Source: Phanerodontia chrysosporium
Taxonomy: Eukaryota > Basidiomycota > Agaricomycetes > Polyporales > Phanerochaetaceae
Assembly (NCBI GenBank): GCA_001910725.1
Contig: MJGA01000040.1
Coordinates: forward strand, 1 to 64,000
Length of the DNA stretch: 64,000 bases
Direction of reading: 5' to 3'
The notes under the pieces were generated by a model, which saw only the letters and a list, made by a program, of their open reading frames with translations, was not told the origin of the DNA and searched no databases. Below are positions 42,425 to 53,982 of the stretch, one piece after another (position 1 is the stretch's first letter; every line of letters begins with the position of its first letter). A program made the position numbers and the translations under genes.

Positions 42425-43917
42425 ATGACACAGTCAACCGTCCTTCAGTATGAAGCCCCATGTATGTGACATATCGTTCATCGTTGCATCTGATCTCACC
42501 GCTCTACTAGGGCCTGTATATGCCCTTGACTGGTGCAAATCTCCTCCCCCAGGACAGCAACATCGACCGCGCTCGTCCTTCCGTCTCGGTCTTGGCTCCC
42601 TCACAGAAGACTACCGTAACCGTATAGCAATCGTTGGGCTGCAAGACGAGCGCGTGCTGGTTGAAGACGACTATGCCGCAGACTTTGGCGATTCGTACTA
42701 CCCCGACTTCGTGACCCTCGTCGAAGCGCACCACGGCTATCCCGCCACGAGCCTTCAATGGCAGCCTGCTTCGGCCAACTCCTTTTCCTGGAGTCAGAAG
42801 CCTTCGCAAACAGAACTGTTGGCAACCACGGGCGACGCGTTGAGGGTCTGGGAGTATGCAAGTGATCAGGCGTCTGGGGGTAGCGGGGGTGGGGGCTATG
42901 TCGGGAAAGCGCAGAGCTCGCCGCAGTCTGGTGGGCATAGATTGACATTACGGGCTGCACTGTCTGGGGTACGTCTTCTCTTCTCTCTGCATCGGGCGGC
43001 TCTTCTCTCTCATCCCGAACACCAAGTCTTGCGAGCTGACCATGTCTGTATAGCAATCGAAAGTCCAGAATCACTCTACCGGCGCGCCACTAACCAACTT
43101 TTCGTGGAATGAGAAGTCGCCAAATCTCATCGTCACGGCCTCAATAGATACAACATGCACAGTCTGGAACATCGATACTTCCACCGCGATAACGCAGCTC
43201 ATCGCTCACGACCGCGAGGTCTACGACGTCGCCTGGCTACCGCAATCGACAGACATCTTCGTATCCGTCGGGGCAGACGGCTCTTTACGAGCCTTCGACC
43301 TGCGCTCGCTCGAACACAGTACCATACTGTACGAGACACCTCCGCCCAAGAACGTGCCTCCGCCCTCCTCGTCGAACGGCAGCTCGGCGCCAGGCTCTCC
43401 AGGCACCTCCGCCCGCCCGCACACCTCCCCGCTGCTGCGCATTGCGTTCAACCCATCAGACTCAAACTACATGGCGACGTTCCACCAGGACGGCCGCGAC
43501 ATCCAGATCCTCGACATGCGGAGCCCGGGGTCACCAGTGATGGAGCTGCACGCGCACCAGGCGGCAGTGAACGCACTCTCGTGGTCCGCGGGAAGCGGCA
43601 CCGAGCCGCCGCTGCTCGCGACGGCCGGCGACGACTGCCAGCTCCTCCTGTGGGACCTCGCGGGGCAGACGTCGGCGAGCCCTGCGCCGCGAAGCGGGCA
43701 CACGCACGGGCCAGGAAGCACCGCGGGCCTCAGCGCGAGTCCGCGGCCCGAGACGAAGAAGCGAATTGTGCAGGACCCTGTGATGGCGTACACGGGCCCG
43801 GCGGAGGTCGTGAACGTCGCGTGGAGCCCCAGGATCGGAGGCGTCGCGGGGCACGTTGCGCCCGGCGAGTGGGTTGCGATCGCGATGGGAAAGAGCATAC
43901 GCGCGCTCAAGGTGTAG
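42425..43917 (+). CDS. DCAF7/WDR68-type WD40 protein
   Basis: Conserved WD40 scaffold, orthologous in type to animal DCAF7/WDR68 and plant TTG1/LWD, which bind DYRK kinases and Cul4 ligases. Exons 42425-42461, 42511-42968 and 43054-43917 join in frame. The start MTQSTVLQYEAPW at 42425 splices to PVYALDWCKSPPPGQ, then SSFRLGLGSLTEDYRNRIAI. WD repeats follow: LLATTGDALRVWEY; LTNFSWNEKSPNLIVTASID with TCTVWNIDT; EVYDVAWLPQSTDIFVSVGA with SLRAFDLRSLEHST; LLRIAFNPSDSNYMATF; VNALSWS...LLATAGDDCQLLLWDLA. The end is WVAIAMGKSIRALKV. Ser/Pro/Gly-rich inserts lengthen two loops. This is the most conserved gene of the right half and marks it as ordinary chromosome despite the repeats. Confidence 0.92.
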
Positions 43918-44430
43918 GAGGATGTTCGGGTATGGCCTTGCTTCGGGACATTTACTTTCGGAAATTCGCTGTAATTTGCTCCTTGGCGTGACTTGTCTGC
44001 AATCATGTATTATCTTCGCAATAAACTGAAAGTTGGTCTTGGATGGGACATGGACGGCGATACCCGTGTATCTGCGCAGTCGAACAGCCTCTCGCCGCGA
44101 GCTTCGTGCATGCACCGCCTGCCTTCAGCTGATACTACATACTTTTATCAAGACCGCTGACAGCAAGCAAGAGTGGTACAGCATATGGATGATAGTATCA
44201 GGAGTAGCACTTCCGACTGGCGTGCTTGAAAAGAGTGCACCAGGCGAATAATATTATATAGCCAATAAAGTAATAATACAGCCCAAGGGCGAAAATATGA
44301 CAGCAGCGCTGCTGCGGCGTAGCTGTGAAGACATCCGGTGCTTCGCCAGAATGCTATCAAAGCAAGAATCCATCCATCCAGTGGAGGCTCTGTGTCGATG
44401 CGGTGTTAATTCATGAACCATATGGCAGCG
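43918..44430. other. Convergent intergenic spacer
   Basis: About 510 bp, lower GC, between the WD40 stop and the 3' end of the interrupted family gene. Nothing recognised. Confidence 0.45.
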
Positions 44431-44684
44431 TCATGAGCGTACCTGGATATCAGGTTCAACGTCGGCGGGCACGTAGCCCAGCACTGGAATCAGCGTCTTG
44501 CCGTAACGATAGAGCTCAAGGAGATAAAGGTCCTCGAGTCGGACACCGCCAGGGCCAAACACGACGCTGCCGTTATGGCTTGCTGTAGTCGAGAGCTAGA
44601 ATGCGTCATTAGTCCATGACGATGGGTCGAGACAGGCAGTGAGCTCGATCGCACCTGCCTGAGAAAGAGTACAACGGCCTCAGC

Positions 44685-44689
44685 GATGC
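44685..44689. repeat. Target-site duplication GATGC, left copy
   Basis: Same five bases as 45691-45695, on either side of the 1,001-bp element. On the minus strand it encodes part of ECI in the interrupted exon. Confidence 0.85.
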
Positions 44690-45690
44690 TACGGTTGCCG
44701 AACAGGCTCAGGTCAGGAGTGAAAAGCGCGTTGCGCATCGGCAAACCGGTGATGGCGCCATGGGTAGCTAGGCGCCCGTAATATCGAAGCGCCGCGGCCT
44801 TGCCCAACGCAATTCGGTCTACGACAGGGTTGTGTGGCATGCACATGGCTACCAGGATGTTAGCTTGTGTGCCCAAGCTGTCCACAATCGTTCCAAGCGA
44901 AAGGCGATGGGACATCTGCACAAGCGCTGCGGCGCCTAGCAGAAGGTAGGGCTGAGACCCCGGGACGCTGACAGTCCGCAAGCTACATTTCGCGTCGGAA
45001 ATCGTTGCTAGAATAGACAGGTTAGAAGCAGCCAACAGTATATGACGTTCAGAAGCTGAAGGATCCGGTGTCTTCACATGGCCGTCAATCAGCATAGATT
45101 TATACACTCTGCATAGACATCCTTGTATATACATGTATCCTTGCATTGTGATCCCGCAGGCAGACAATAAGTGCTGTCAGTCTCCTAAGGTGGCTTAACA
45201 AGTTTGGACTCTGTATAGATGCGTCGGAGGGAGCACAAGCAAGCAACACACTCTCAAGTTTAGACAACCTGAAGCTGCTGAAGAGTTGATGGTCCGAGGC
45301 ATTTCTACACGGGCCCTCAATTATCAGTCTATGTCATGGTGCATATAAGTAACATGTCCTTGGAAAGTCTACGAAAGGAGCTGTCGTGTTGCATGGCAAA
45401 AGGCATCGTCCACGCTGCGCAGTGCTCCAGGGTCCCAGCTCGGCGCTTCTTGAGTCCCCGCCTCGTCACCTCACGGATTCTTCGTCATTTGAGTTCTGAG
45501 ACTTCCAACCCTTCATACGTGCATGGTTTTGCTGCAGACCATACCTAAGACGTCCCAGCAGGGCAAATTTCCTCAGATATCGCGATTTGAGCGTTGAAGG
45601 CGGATTCCGTAGCCGCCCGTGATGGCATCACCGGTTTGCCGGCGTGGAATGCGCTTTTCACTCCTGACCTGAGCCTGTTCGGCAACCGTA
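44690..45690. mobile_element. 1,001-bp element with long terminal inverted repeats, non-autonomous
   Basis: Inserted in exon 2 of the unknown-family gene. The ends are inverted repeats starting TACGGTTGCCGAACAGGCTC, identical over the first 40 bp and again over a 16-bp stretch (CGGCAAACCGGTGATG) after a 9-bp mismatch. The 5-bp sequence GATGC flanks both sides (44685-44689 and 45691-45695). Removing the element and one GATGC restores the 129-nt exon and the VVECI/AEAVV reading seen in the paralogues. No transposase is recognisable inside, so it needs one in trans. A 5-bp duplication with long repeats does not fit Tc1/mariner (TA) or hAT (8 bp); the superfamily is not assigned. Confidence 0.88.
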
Positions 45691-45695
45691 GATGC
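45691..45695. repeat. Target-site duplication GATGC, right copy
   Basis: Right-hand copy of the 5-bp duplication. The exon frame continues from here into SRVVECI on the minus strand. Confidence 0.85.
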
Positions 45696-46058
45696 ACTCA
45701 ACGACCCGGCTCCGGGCCGTAGGCAATGCAATGCCGCCGCGAGTGCGCTGCACGTTCTTGATGCGGCGATACTTTGCGTAGCCGCGCACCTAAAGCACGA
45801 TCAGGAACGGAAGAAGGGGAGAGTAGATGGACGCACCGCAATGACGATCGAGACTTTGACGAAATCGGCGGGGAAGAGCTCTTCGTCGGCGTCGTCAAGC
45901 GCAGTAAGCCGCCTCTCGTACGCTTCGAACAACGAGGCGCCTTCGACGCCGCCGGAGGAGAACTTCCAGAAGTTCTGCTCGCCCCTTCGCATCACGGCGC
46001 GCCGCGGATGGTGATAGTCCTGATTCTGGATGGACTGGAGGTTCTCCCGGAAGCTCAT

Positions 46059-48603
46059 GACGAAGGGCGGGGCAGGGGTGCAGCTAAAATGTTGGTCAGA
46101 TTAGGTATGACGGCGGGGGTGGGTACAGTTTAGCAGAAGCTAAGCTCCTGTGCTCTATATACCTGCCTTTGGGCCTCCACGCCAAAAGGTGCAGGGGGAT
46201 GGACAAGTCGCCACGCATGGAAGCCCGACAGCCATCTGGACCAAGGCATCACTAGGGTTGTCGACAAGACACGAGAAAACCTAACGGGAGGCCGCGCCAT
46301 CATCGTGACCAGATAGAGGCGTGCGGATTCAACGCCCCTCTTCACACTAGACGAGCGTTCCGCTATGTGAAGCTCGCGCGTCGCTGCACCGGATGGAATA
46401 AGGCACGGGAGACGACATCGAGCGAAGCTGCGTCAACCGTCCAACGCTGAACGGGTGTGCTACGAGGCCACAACACATAGTAAGCTACATCAACTCCGCG
46501 CAGAGAAGACGCACAATATGTAAATTTGCAATGATGGAACGAGGTCAGATACCACCTCCAGACTTATGGCTCCAATTGGGTGCTGTGGAACCGAAGTAAG
46601 GGGATGACAGAGAACATGATTTTGCCCGTATTAACGCAGGTCACTCTCGAAGGAGTCCCTGGTGCCCGCGGGACCGTCAACATGGACTTGTGTCGCATAT
46701 TCATAGGACTAGACGCACCGCGGAGGCGTGATTTTGAAGCTGTGGGGAAAGAAGCAAAGTCAGTTGTGTTATCTCATATGGACTCAAGACAATAGAGGCT
46801 CTCATTTCCGCTTTCATTAGAGCCAAACGTCCGGCCCGGTCTGGAACCTGCACAGAGGTATCTGCACGTCGTGCGCAGTTTCCTTGCCGAATGTGACCGG
46901 ACAGCAGAAGGAGCCGATGCATCGCGTTTGTATCGAATGATGGTCACCGCGAGGGACTGCTGGTGTGCCGAAAACACCACTTAGGCACAGCGGCACCCTT
47001 CGAAAAAAAAATCCGAGACTGGCGTAGGGAGACTTGGTATCACAGATAGAGCTGCGCGAGTTCTTCGACAATCGGGGATCTGCATCGTACGGTAGAACTT
47101 GCAGGACCATTGTTGTATGATCAAACATACTTAAACAGGTGGTCAAAGCACACCTTTTGCATGATAGGCGGTCTACGGACTAGACGTCGTCGTGGTTCCT
47201 CCAATACGTCTCCCACAAGGAGTTTTCTGGATGCTGGAGGCACGGGTGCCGAGTCTGCAGGCAGAATCGTGTACCGGTTCTAGATAGACCGATAGAAGCG
47301 TGTGAGACGGGGAGCATGTCGCCCATGAGACCAATTGGGCTAGAAAGACGAATAACGCGACCATAGAGCGGGCGCCGCGTGGACCGCGTAGAAAGAGGGT
47401 CAAAGTAGCCGGGCTGGGGCAGCATAGGCGTCGCTCCGCACCCGAAGGCGAAGGCAGACAGCAAGGATGTCGGACAGACCATAGGACGCCTCGGTGGAGT
47501 GGGAACTAGAGCTACAAATGGCGCTGTGGGGTGGCTCTACGGCATCCCCAGCAGTATACCGTAAAGAAGAGGGTGAAGAGTGAGCCTTGCTCTGCACATG
47601 AGTCGTCAATATCAGATCCATATCTGTAGTAAACAGACCGACCTAATTGGGGAGCCTAACACTATCGATAGACATCTAGAGGTGGTTCAAAAATACGTAA
47701 TTCCTGAAGTGGGGTTTGGAATACATGGGTATGAGCTGCGTAGCTTGGGTCGGAGTCGAGACCTGCGCTGAGTGGGTCCAGTAGGATGGTGGTTGGGGCG
47801 AGAGCGCGTACGTCAATTTGGCGCGGAGCCTCTCCCGAGCAAGGACCCCGGACACTTCGAACCGCCTTGCACAGGCTCTTTTTCCATGGCATGCAACGAC
47901 CAATGGGATGAGCACAGGCCTTCCAGCTACACATATTCTGTGAGGAAGGTCACATTTATTAAAGTGAAACAGAAGCCACATGATGTTGGATACTGTGCTA
48001 TTATAACGCTGAAGCCCCTGATACACAGGCATAGTCTTTCGGTACCGGTACCGTTGGGAAACCTAGAACATGGCCCTCAGTGAGACGTATATGAACTGCT
48101 ACATATATCCCCTCCTGTATGCTGTCCGCCCACATCCCATGGTCCGGCCAAATGATCCCTCGTGTCCGCAGAACATCGTCAACCTAACTCAGACGGACAC
48201 CGTGCAAAAGGGGGAAAATCTACAAGGCAAGCTAGCAATACAAGCTAGAGGGTCCAAGAAAACATGTCAGGCCATGGAAACTCTATGTTATCCATTCTAC
48301 GGAAAAAGAAAGCCACGTCAACTCTACCTGGGGACAGTGCGGGTATGTAATGGGTCTCTACTATTCTTTTCTCGTCAGGTCTTCATTTTGTGGTCGTATA
48401 TTTCTAGAGGGGTTGACGGGATACGAGAAGTAGCGAGGGAAAATTCAGGAATGGTGAGCATACTGAGCATCGTTGCAAATGACTGCAACATACCTATTCA
48501 AAGCCTTGAGGGATGGGAGATCCGCGACTTCTACCCCCAATTTCCCCAGAGCGTGCCCGCCAGGTCCATGAGCAGATGAAGCTGCGCCCGGGCGAGCAAG
48601 TCG
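46059..48603. other. Long intergenic region
   Basis: About 2.5 kb of lower GC than its neighbours. The only long frame is 48070-48579 on the plus strand (169 codons, MALSETYMNCYIYPLL...), which resembles nothing I know and could be chance. No transposon ends were found by eye. Confidence 0.4.
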
Positions 48604-49287
48604 TCAGCTTAGGACCTTCACATGCGGGTGTGCACCTACCTCCAGAGGGGGAGCGGCCTCGTAGGTCATCGGCACGTAGCCAAGCACCGGGACCAGCGTG
48701 CGGCCGTACTGGTGAAGCGCGAGCAGGTAGAGAGCACGGAGTTCGGTGACGACCGGACCGGAGGCCGCGGCAGGGTCGGAGGTGGGCAGGGCCTGAGCCT
48801 GAGCCTGGTGAGACGGTCGTGAGCAGGACGATAGCGGACCGTGAACAGCGCTCGTACCTGTCTGATGTACATCATCGCGGCTTCGGCGACGCACTCGACC
48901 ACGCGCCGCCGGCGCGTGGGAAGGCGCGCGCCGCGTCGCACGCGCTGGAGGTTCTTGGTGCGGCGGAATCTCCGCTGTCCGATAGGCTGCGGGCAGTCAG
49001 CGGGACGGGGGCGAGAGGTCGGCCAGGAACGGGCGTACGTGTATGATGATCGTGGCCTTGCGAAAGTCGTCCGAAAGGAGAACGTCCTCGGGGCCGTCGA
49101 GGTCCTGCCGGCGTCCCTCGAACGCGTCGGCGAGGTTCACACCATCGACGCCTGAGCATGAGAAGGTCCAGTAGCGTATTTCGGAAGCGCGCATGACGCC
49201 CTGGCGTGGGTGGGTGTAGGGGACCTGGACGAGAGGCAGGAGACCGGGTCTAGGGAACAACGGCACGGATAGGTCCTGGTATGCCAT
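48604..49287 (-). CDS. Unknown-family protein 2
   Basis: Three exons, 49287-49039, 48986-48858 and 48804-48604, give 192 residues. It starts MAYQDLSVPLFPRPG and reads YTHPRQGVMRASEIRYWTFS, GVDGVNLADAFEGRRQDL, DVLLSDDFRKATIIIH. The 129-nt middle exon encodes RRFRRTKNLQRVRRGARLP and RRRVVECVAEAAMMYIRQ. The last exon encodes VVTELRALYLLALHQYGRTL and VPVLGYVPMTYEAAP. No signal peptide, membrane helix or known domain is seen. Conserved blocks shared with genes 1 and 3 are a Trp/Tyr-phenyl-Ser-Gly turn (TFSCSG), ADAFEGR, an Arg-rich stretch before VVECVAEA, and a YLL.L.RYG.TLVPVLGY tail. Complete and apparently functional; role unknown. Confidence 0.8.
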
Positions 49288-51163
49288 TGATGGAGGTAAT
49301 GTCCCGCTGGCGCAGGAAATGAATGTGGGTATGGAGCCTGAGCATACCTAACGAACCAGCTATATACCGTCGAGTGTTTGCTCCTGTGTGCGAACCGAAA
49401 GACAACTCACTGGCATTTGAGAAGCTCGGGGTATGTGCAGTCAGGCGTGAAGTATAGCCGGTAGTGGGCAGAGGGTATGCCAGTGACATATGCAACGCTG
49501 ATCACCTGTACAGGTAACGGTGAACGCACGATAGCAATAGACAGCAGAGTCATGGCTCAAGAAGTGCCATGACGGCGGGCAGAACTGCACCGTTGAGGCT
49601 AGCATTTCCGCTCTACTGGTATGCGCTGTTGTGGACGGCATCCGCATCGAGCTCACTATTCATGCAGATTGAGGTCCTGTGCTGCGATTGGTATCATCAG
49701 ATGCATCATGAGAACTCAGTGTGCGCCGACAAGATGTGTTCACGACTCACGGGCGTTCACCGAGAACGACCTCTTGAGAACCCGTTTCCTCCGGTGGTCG
49801 TCGTGCGTGTACATTTACGTATCCTCCCAGCTTCCTGGCGATTTTATCTGAAATTGACGTCTGGAAAGATGTTCGAGCACGGCCTCCGCGGCGAGGAATG
49901 CCCCGATGCCTCGACAAGAAGCTACGGCTTGCTGTGATTTTGGGGGTCTAGAGTCCACAGCGCCACCGTGCTTCGAGAGCAGGTAGGGAGAGGCAGTGTC
50001 GACAGTTCGCCCTCCTGAGCATCCGTGTCTACCGTCGAGTGTCTTAGGCTTTTGCGGTGCTCCTCCGCTGACAAGGGTCCTACCATCCAGCAACGCCCCA
50101 GAGCACTTTGGAACTATGCGGTTGGCGAGATGGCGCCACAGTCGACGTGCTCGTATGTTCGTTAGAGTCGAAACCTCCGTTAAGAGAGTCCGACACGAAC
50201 ATTGAACGGCACTGGCATTCGGACGAACTTCCACGGTACAACCCGGTGTGAGCTCGTTTCCCTTTGTGGATGACGGGCGTAAACAAAGTCAAACAGCTGT
50301 CGGGATTTGCTGTGCCTACATCTCCACCTCGACGCCGGTTTCCTCTACTAGAGCGAAACAGACATGGTCTTCGAAGGTGAGCTGGCTGTGCGGGCTGCGC
50401 GGGATCTCCAGCGCATGCATAACATCGATAGGAACCGGCTGCCCGTGCTACAGGCTTCGAAGGCTGCACCTAGTCATCGCTGTGGGATGACATGGAAGAC
50501 GAGAAGACCACCGAGCGTGTGCTGCACACGAGGTGCACGCAGAGGCTATACGTCCGTATGTGCCTGCATGGCCCCTTGCAAAATCTAGAGAGAAGCACAG
50601 GCGTGTATCGACTCTGTTTGTACGCACCCGAATAAGGGACGAAACACTATTCTCGAATACTGGACAGTATTGTTGAAGCTAATCGCCGAGACAGGTGCCT
50701 AAATCTCACGCGACAGAGCTTTAAAGTAAGCAGCCACTGTGATTTGCTCATGTGGCTGACATACTAGTCAGCTGAGCTGCACGTCACCGTACCCAGCGTC
50801 CCCGGAAATCCCGCGGTTGTGCGTGGTTCATGGCGGCTAACGGGCATGACTAGGGCGTTGCAATTGCTGCATATAACCTCGAGAACTACTGATATAGTAC
50901 CTACGTGTCCTGGTGGGTGATACCAAAGATTGATCGTAAAGCGTTGCCTAGCCAAGGCAAAACCGCCCTACTCACTCTCCGAGATGGCGGACAAGGAGAC
51001 CTATACAGGAAATCAAGAATCTCGCGCATACAGTCCGAGATTAATCGGCAGGACGGGCCGGGGGGCTGGATTAATGATCTTCACTGAGACTGCGTGTAGA
51101 GCGTGAACGCATCCCACGTCGTGATAGAGGAATTCTGGCTTCCGCCCTGCCAACCCAGGCACA
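49288..51163. other. Intergenic region
   Basis: About 1.9 kb. Short frames only; none shows recognisable similarity or exon structure. Confidence 0.4.
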
Positions 51164-51894
51164 TCAGCATCGCACGATCACGGGCCCTGGGCCACGCACC
51201 TCCGCGGGCAGAGCGACCTGGTCGCTCCATGGCATGTAGCCAAAGACCGGGACGAGCGTCCGGCCGTAGCGGTCCAGCGCGAGCAGGTACATGTCGCGCA
51301 GCTCGATGGCACCCACGCCAAACATCGCCGCGGGCCCGAGCGCAAGCTCGGGGGCCTGGAGCACACCGTCAGCCTTGAACTCCACGTGGCGCGCACAGGC
51401 GCGCACGCGCCAGCTCACCTGCGCGACAAACAGCCTCGCGGCCTCCGCGACGCACTGCACCACGCGGCGGCGCGGCACCGGGACGGGCACGCCGCGGCAC
51501 ACGTGCTGGATGTTCTTCGTGCGGCGGAACAGCGCGTGGCCCTCCATCTGCGGCGCGGCGCGTCAGCGGGACACGGGGGAGAAACGGGCAACAATGTGGC
51601 GCGGGGGGGACGTACGTGGATGCGCGTCGTGACCTTGCGCGCGTCCGCCGGGAGCAGCAGCTCGTCGGGCGCGTCGAGCGCCGCGAGGCGCCCCTCGAAC
51701 GCGTCGGCCAGGTTCGCGCCGGGGACGCCCCCGCACGAGAACGTGTAGTGGGCGATCTCACCGGGGCGCAGGACGGCGTGGCGCGGGTGCCGGTACGGCA
51801 TCTGCACGAGCTCCTGCAGGTGGGGCGGCGCGTACACGGGGCTGGAAGCCACGTCGTATATCGGAAGGAAGTCGAGCGAGGACATGAACTCCAT
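51164..51894 (-). CDS. Unknown-family protein 3
   Basis: Three exons, 51894-51616, 51547-51419 (129 nt) and 51355-51164, give 199 residues. It starts MEFMSSLDFLPIYDVASSPV, then LQELVQMPYRHPRHAVLRPG, YTFSCGGVPGANLADAFEGR, DELLLPADARKVTTRIH, ALFRRTKNIQHVCRGVPVPV, RRRVVQCVAEAARLFVAQ, IELRDMYLLALDRYGRTLVP and VFGYMPWSDQ. Intron positions match gene 2 exactly. The second intron could also be read through in frame, so a variant with about 21 extra residues is possible. No known domain is recognised. GC content is much higher than in the interrupted copy. Confidence 0.8.
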
Positions 51895-53982
51895 GTTTCG
51901 AGCGCAGAGGGGAGGACAGTAAGCGGCGTGCGGCCTATATGTACCCAACCCACTGCATGTATGCACCTGTGTACAGACTGACCTACAGTCGGATCCAGGC
52001 GAGTCAAAGGTACCGTCCGCATCTGCTCTTAACGTGCTGCTCGCGTCGTAGAGCGAACCGCTTTCGTCTGTGTGGCTCGGTGGTTCACCGCGGCTTTCTG
52101 TGCGGCCCGCGCCGGGAACAAGCGCCTGTTGACCGGGACCCCACAGCCAATCGGGCCTTGTTCCGCTTCACCCGCAGCTGGCCGATGGACGATCTAGAGT
52201 CTACGGACCAGACGGGCCAGTACACAAGCTCAATGCCTAACAGCTGTAGGACCTCGCACGGGTAGCTGGTACGTCACTTGCGTAGTCAGGCCTGGACAAA
52301 CATCCCCGCATGACCGCCGAGATGCTCCCGAAATGACAGTCGACACGTGTAGGTCCCGGTGGGCAGCAGCAGGAACTCCGGTAGGCTGCTGGAGAGCACG
52401 AAGCGAGACCGATGCTCGCTTCGCACGCCGCGGGCTCTGAGTATGAACTCGGAGCGACGCCCAGCCGCGGCGGGCGAGTTTTGTAAACGTCCAAACCCCG
52501 AGAGTCAGATCCGCACAAGAAGCTGCACGGAGAACTGCCGCCGGTATTGGAACTAAACGACTGTTGACATGGGCAATTTACGATAGACCCTACATTAGTC
52601 ATATGATTGCTATGACTGGCATGGCGGTTACAATACTGAGTCCTACGCGGCCATTAGAGGCCAACACAGAATCGTCCATCCGTCTTACGGTGCTTGAGCA
52701 GGAACAATGAGCAGTCGTCATTTGTAATTCGAGTTGCACCCGACAAGAGGCAGTGAGATGTGGTGCTCGAAAGTCATGATGGTCAGCAAGAGCATAGTTA
52801 TCGCAGGGCCGGGAACGACCTTGGTCTCGAAAATGATGTCTGAGGGCATAATGATCTCGGCCAGGATTTGACTTGGAGGGTGGTTGGTTTGGGTGGTGCA
52901 TGTATACGCCATCTCTTCGCGGTGTTATTCCAGGTCGCGAGGGCGGGCATGAGCAATGACAGTTTTCCCACATGCAGACGCAGGAGACATACAGCACGCC
53001 GCGATGTGCTTGTAAAGATTTATCAAGAGCGCGGAACCCTATCGCAAGGGGCTGTCAGACAGCGTGCTTGGCTGCGCGCAGATGTTGTCATGCTATGCAG
53101 CCTGGAGATAACTTACCGAAGATAACGGGTAAGACCTCCCTGGCCCATGCGGGGCATGCGTCGCGAGTTGGTTCCCAGCGCACCCGTTATATTAGCCAAG
53201 TACCTCCGGCGACAGGACGTTGCGAGGTGTGCACACGAGCTGGACGACGTTCGCATGGTCAAAGCGACGTACCAACCGCCACGCTTTGAACGCTCCGCTG
53301 GTAAGATCAGGGCAGTATCAGACCAGAGATTGGCGTGCAGGAGGCACAGAGAGCATGCCACGGACCCGGAGAGGAACGCAGTGTGGGACCGGCGCGGAGG
53401 CAGGACGCAGCCGTGCGGGGTCGGAGCGTGGGAACGGGAGCGCCACGAGCCCGCCGCGCCGACAGGCCCAACATGTTTCCTAAATGGACAACCGTCGGCG
53501 GGGGGCGGGCGCCTGCAATCTGCCGGCGGGTGGATCTCGATGATCGCGCTGTGCATTTTCTTTCTTCCCGCCACGTCGATTTTCGCGCCCCTCCATTGGC
53601 TCCGGGTGCTGTCTCGCTCGGCGACGAGGACGACGCTCTGCTCGCCGCCCACGACGGCGCCGACGGTCTCGGGGGCCAGCGGGGACGATAAGGCCGGCGC
53701 CGCGATCAGGCACGGCCGTGATAGACATCGCGCTGCCCCTTGTGTGTGGAGGTGACAGCGGAGGGAGAGGCGGCGTGATGGAGAGCCCATATGCCTCGGG
53801 GAGCACATGGTCCGGGCTGATAACAGGGCTCCGTCGCCGAATATACATATAGCCCCCGCCCCGCCCAAAAAATGCTCGTGTGCAGGGATCCCTCCAGCTC
53901 CATCTGCCCCCCGACGGCTTAGGTCGCTCGCGCCGCCTCCGTGCCCCCCTCACCACTCTTTTTTTCTCTTCCTTCGAGGGAC
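51895..53982. other. Intergenic region upstream of the CNT transporter
   Basis: About 2.1 kb. Long overlapping frames on both strands near 53113-53868 reflect GC-rich composition and lack similarity or splice evidence. A TATA-like ATATACATATAG at 53841-53852 may serve the transporter. Confidence 0.45.

Larger units (their letters stand above)
44431..46058 (-). pseudogene. Unknown-family gene 1, split by a 1-kb insertion
   Basis: Member of the same family as 48604-49287 and 51164-51894. Exon 1 (46058-45837) encodes MSFRENLQSIQNQ, HHPRRAVMRRGEQNFWKFSS, GVEGASLFEAYERRL and EELFPADFVKVSIVIA. Exon 2 starts at 45789 with KYRRIKNVQRTRGGIALP and SRVVECI. It is broken at 45695 and resumes at 44689 with AEAVVLFLRQ, ending 44655. 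Exon 3 (44595-44431) encodes GGVRLEDLYLLELYRYGKTL and IPVLGYVPADVEPD. Counting the duplicated 5 bp once, exon 2 is 94 + 35 = 129 nt, identical to exon 2 of both paralogues. Before insertion the gene encoded about 171 residues. As it stands, translation runs into the insert and stops soon after. Function unknown. Confidence 0.85.

Noticed and set aside
44690..45167. Coding use of the frame running through the 1-kb insert
   Set aside because: The frame (ending ...SLFGNRSIAEAVVLFLRQ) crosses the inverted repeat and the GATGC junction. Only the part after the junction is family sequence.
53113..53868. 251-codon minus and 202-codon plus frames upstream of CNT
   Set aside because: They overlap each other in GC-rich DNA. 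Neither has a known domain, introns or conservation evidence.
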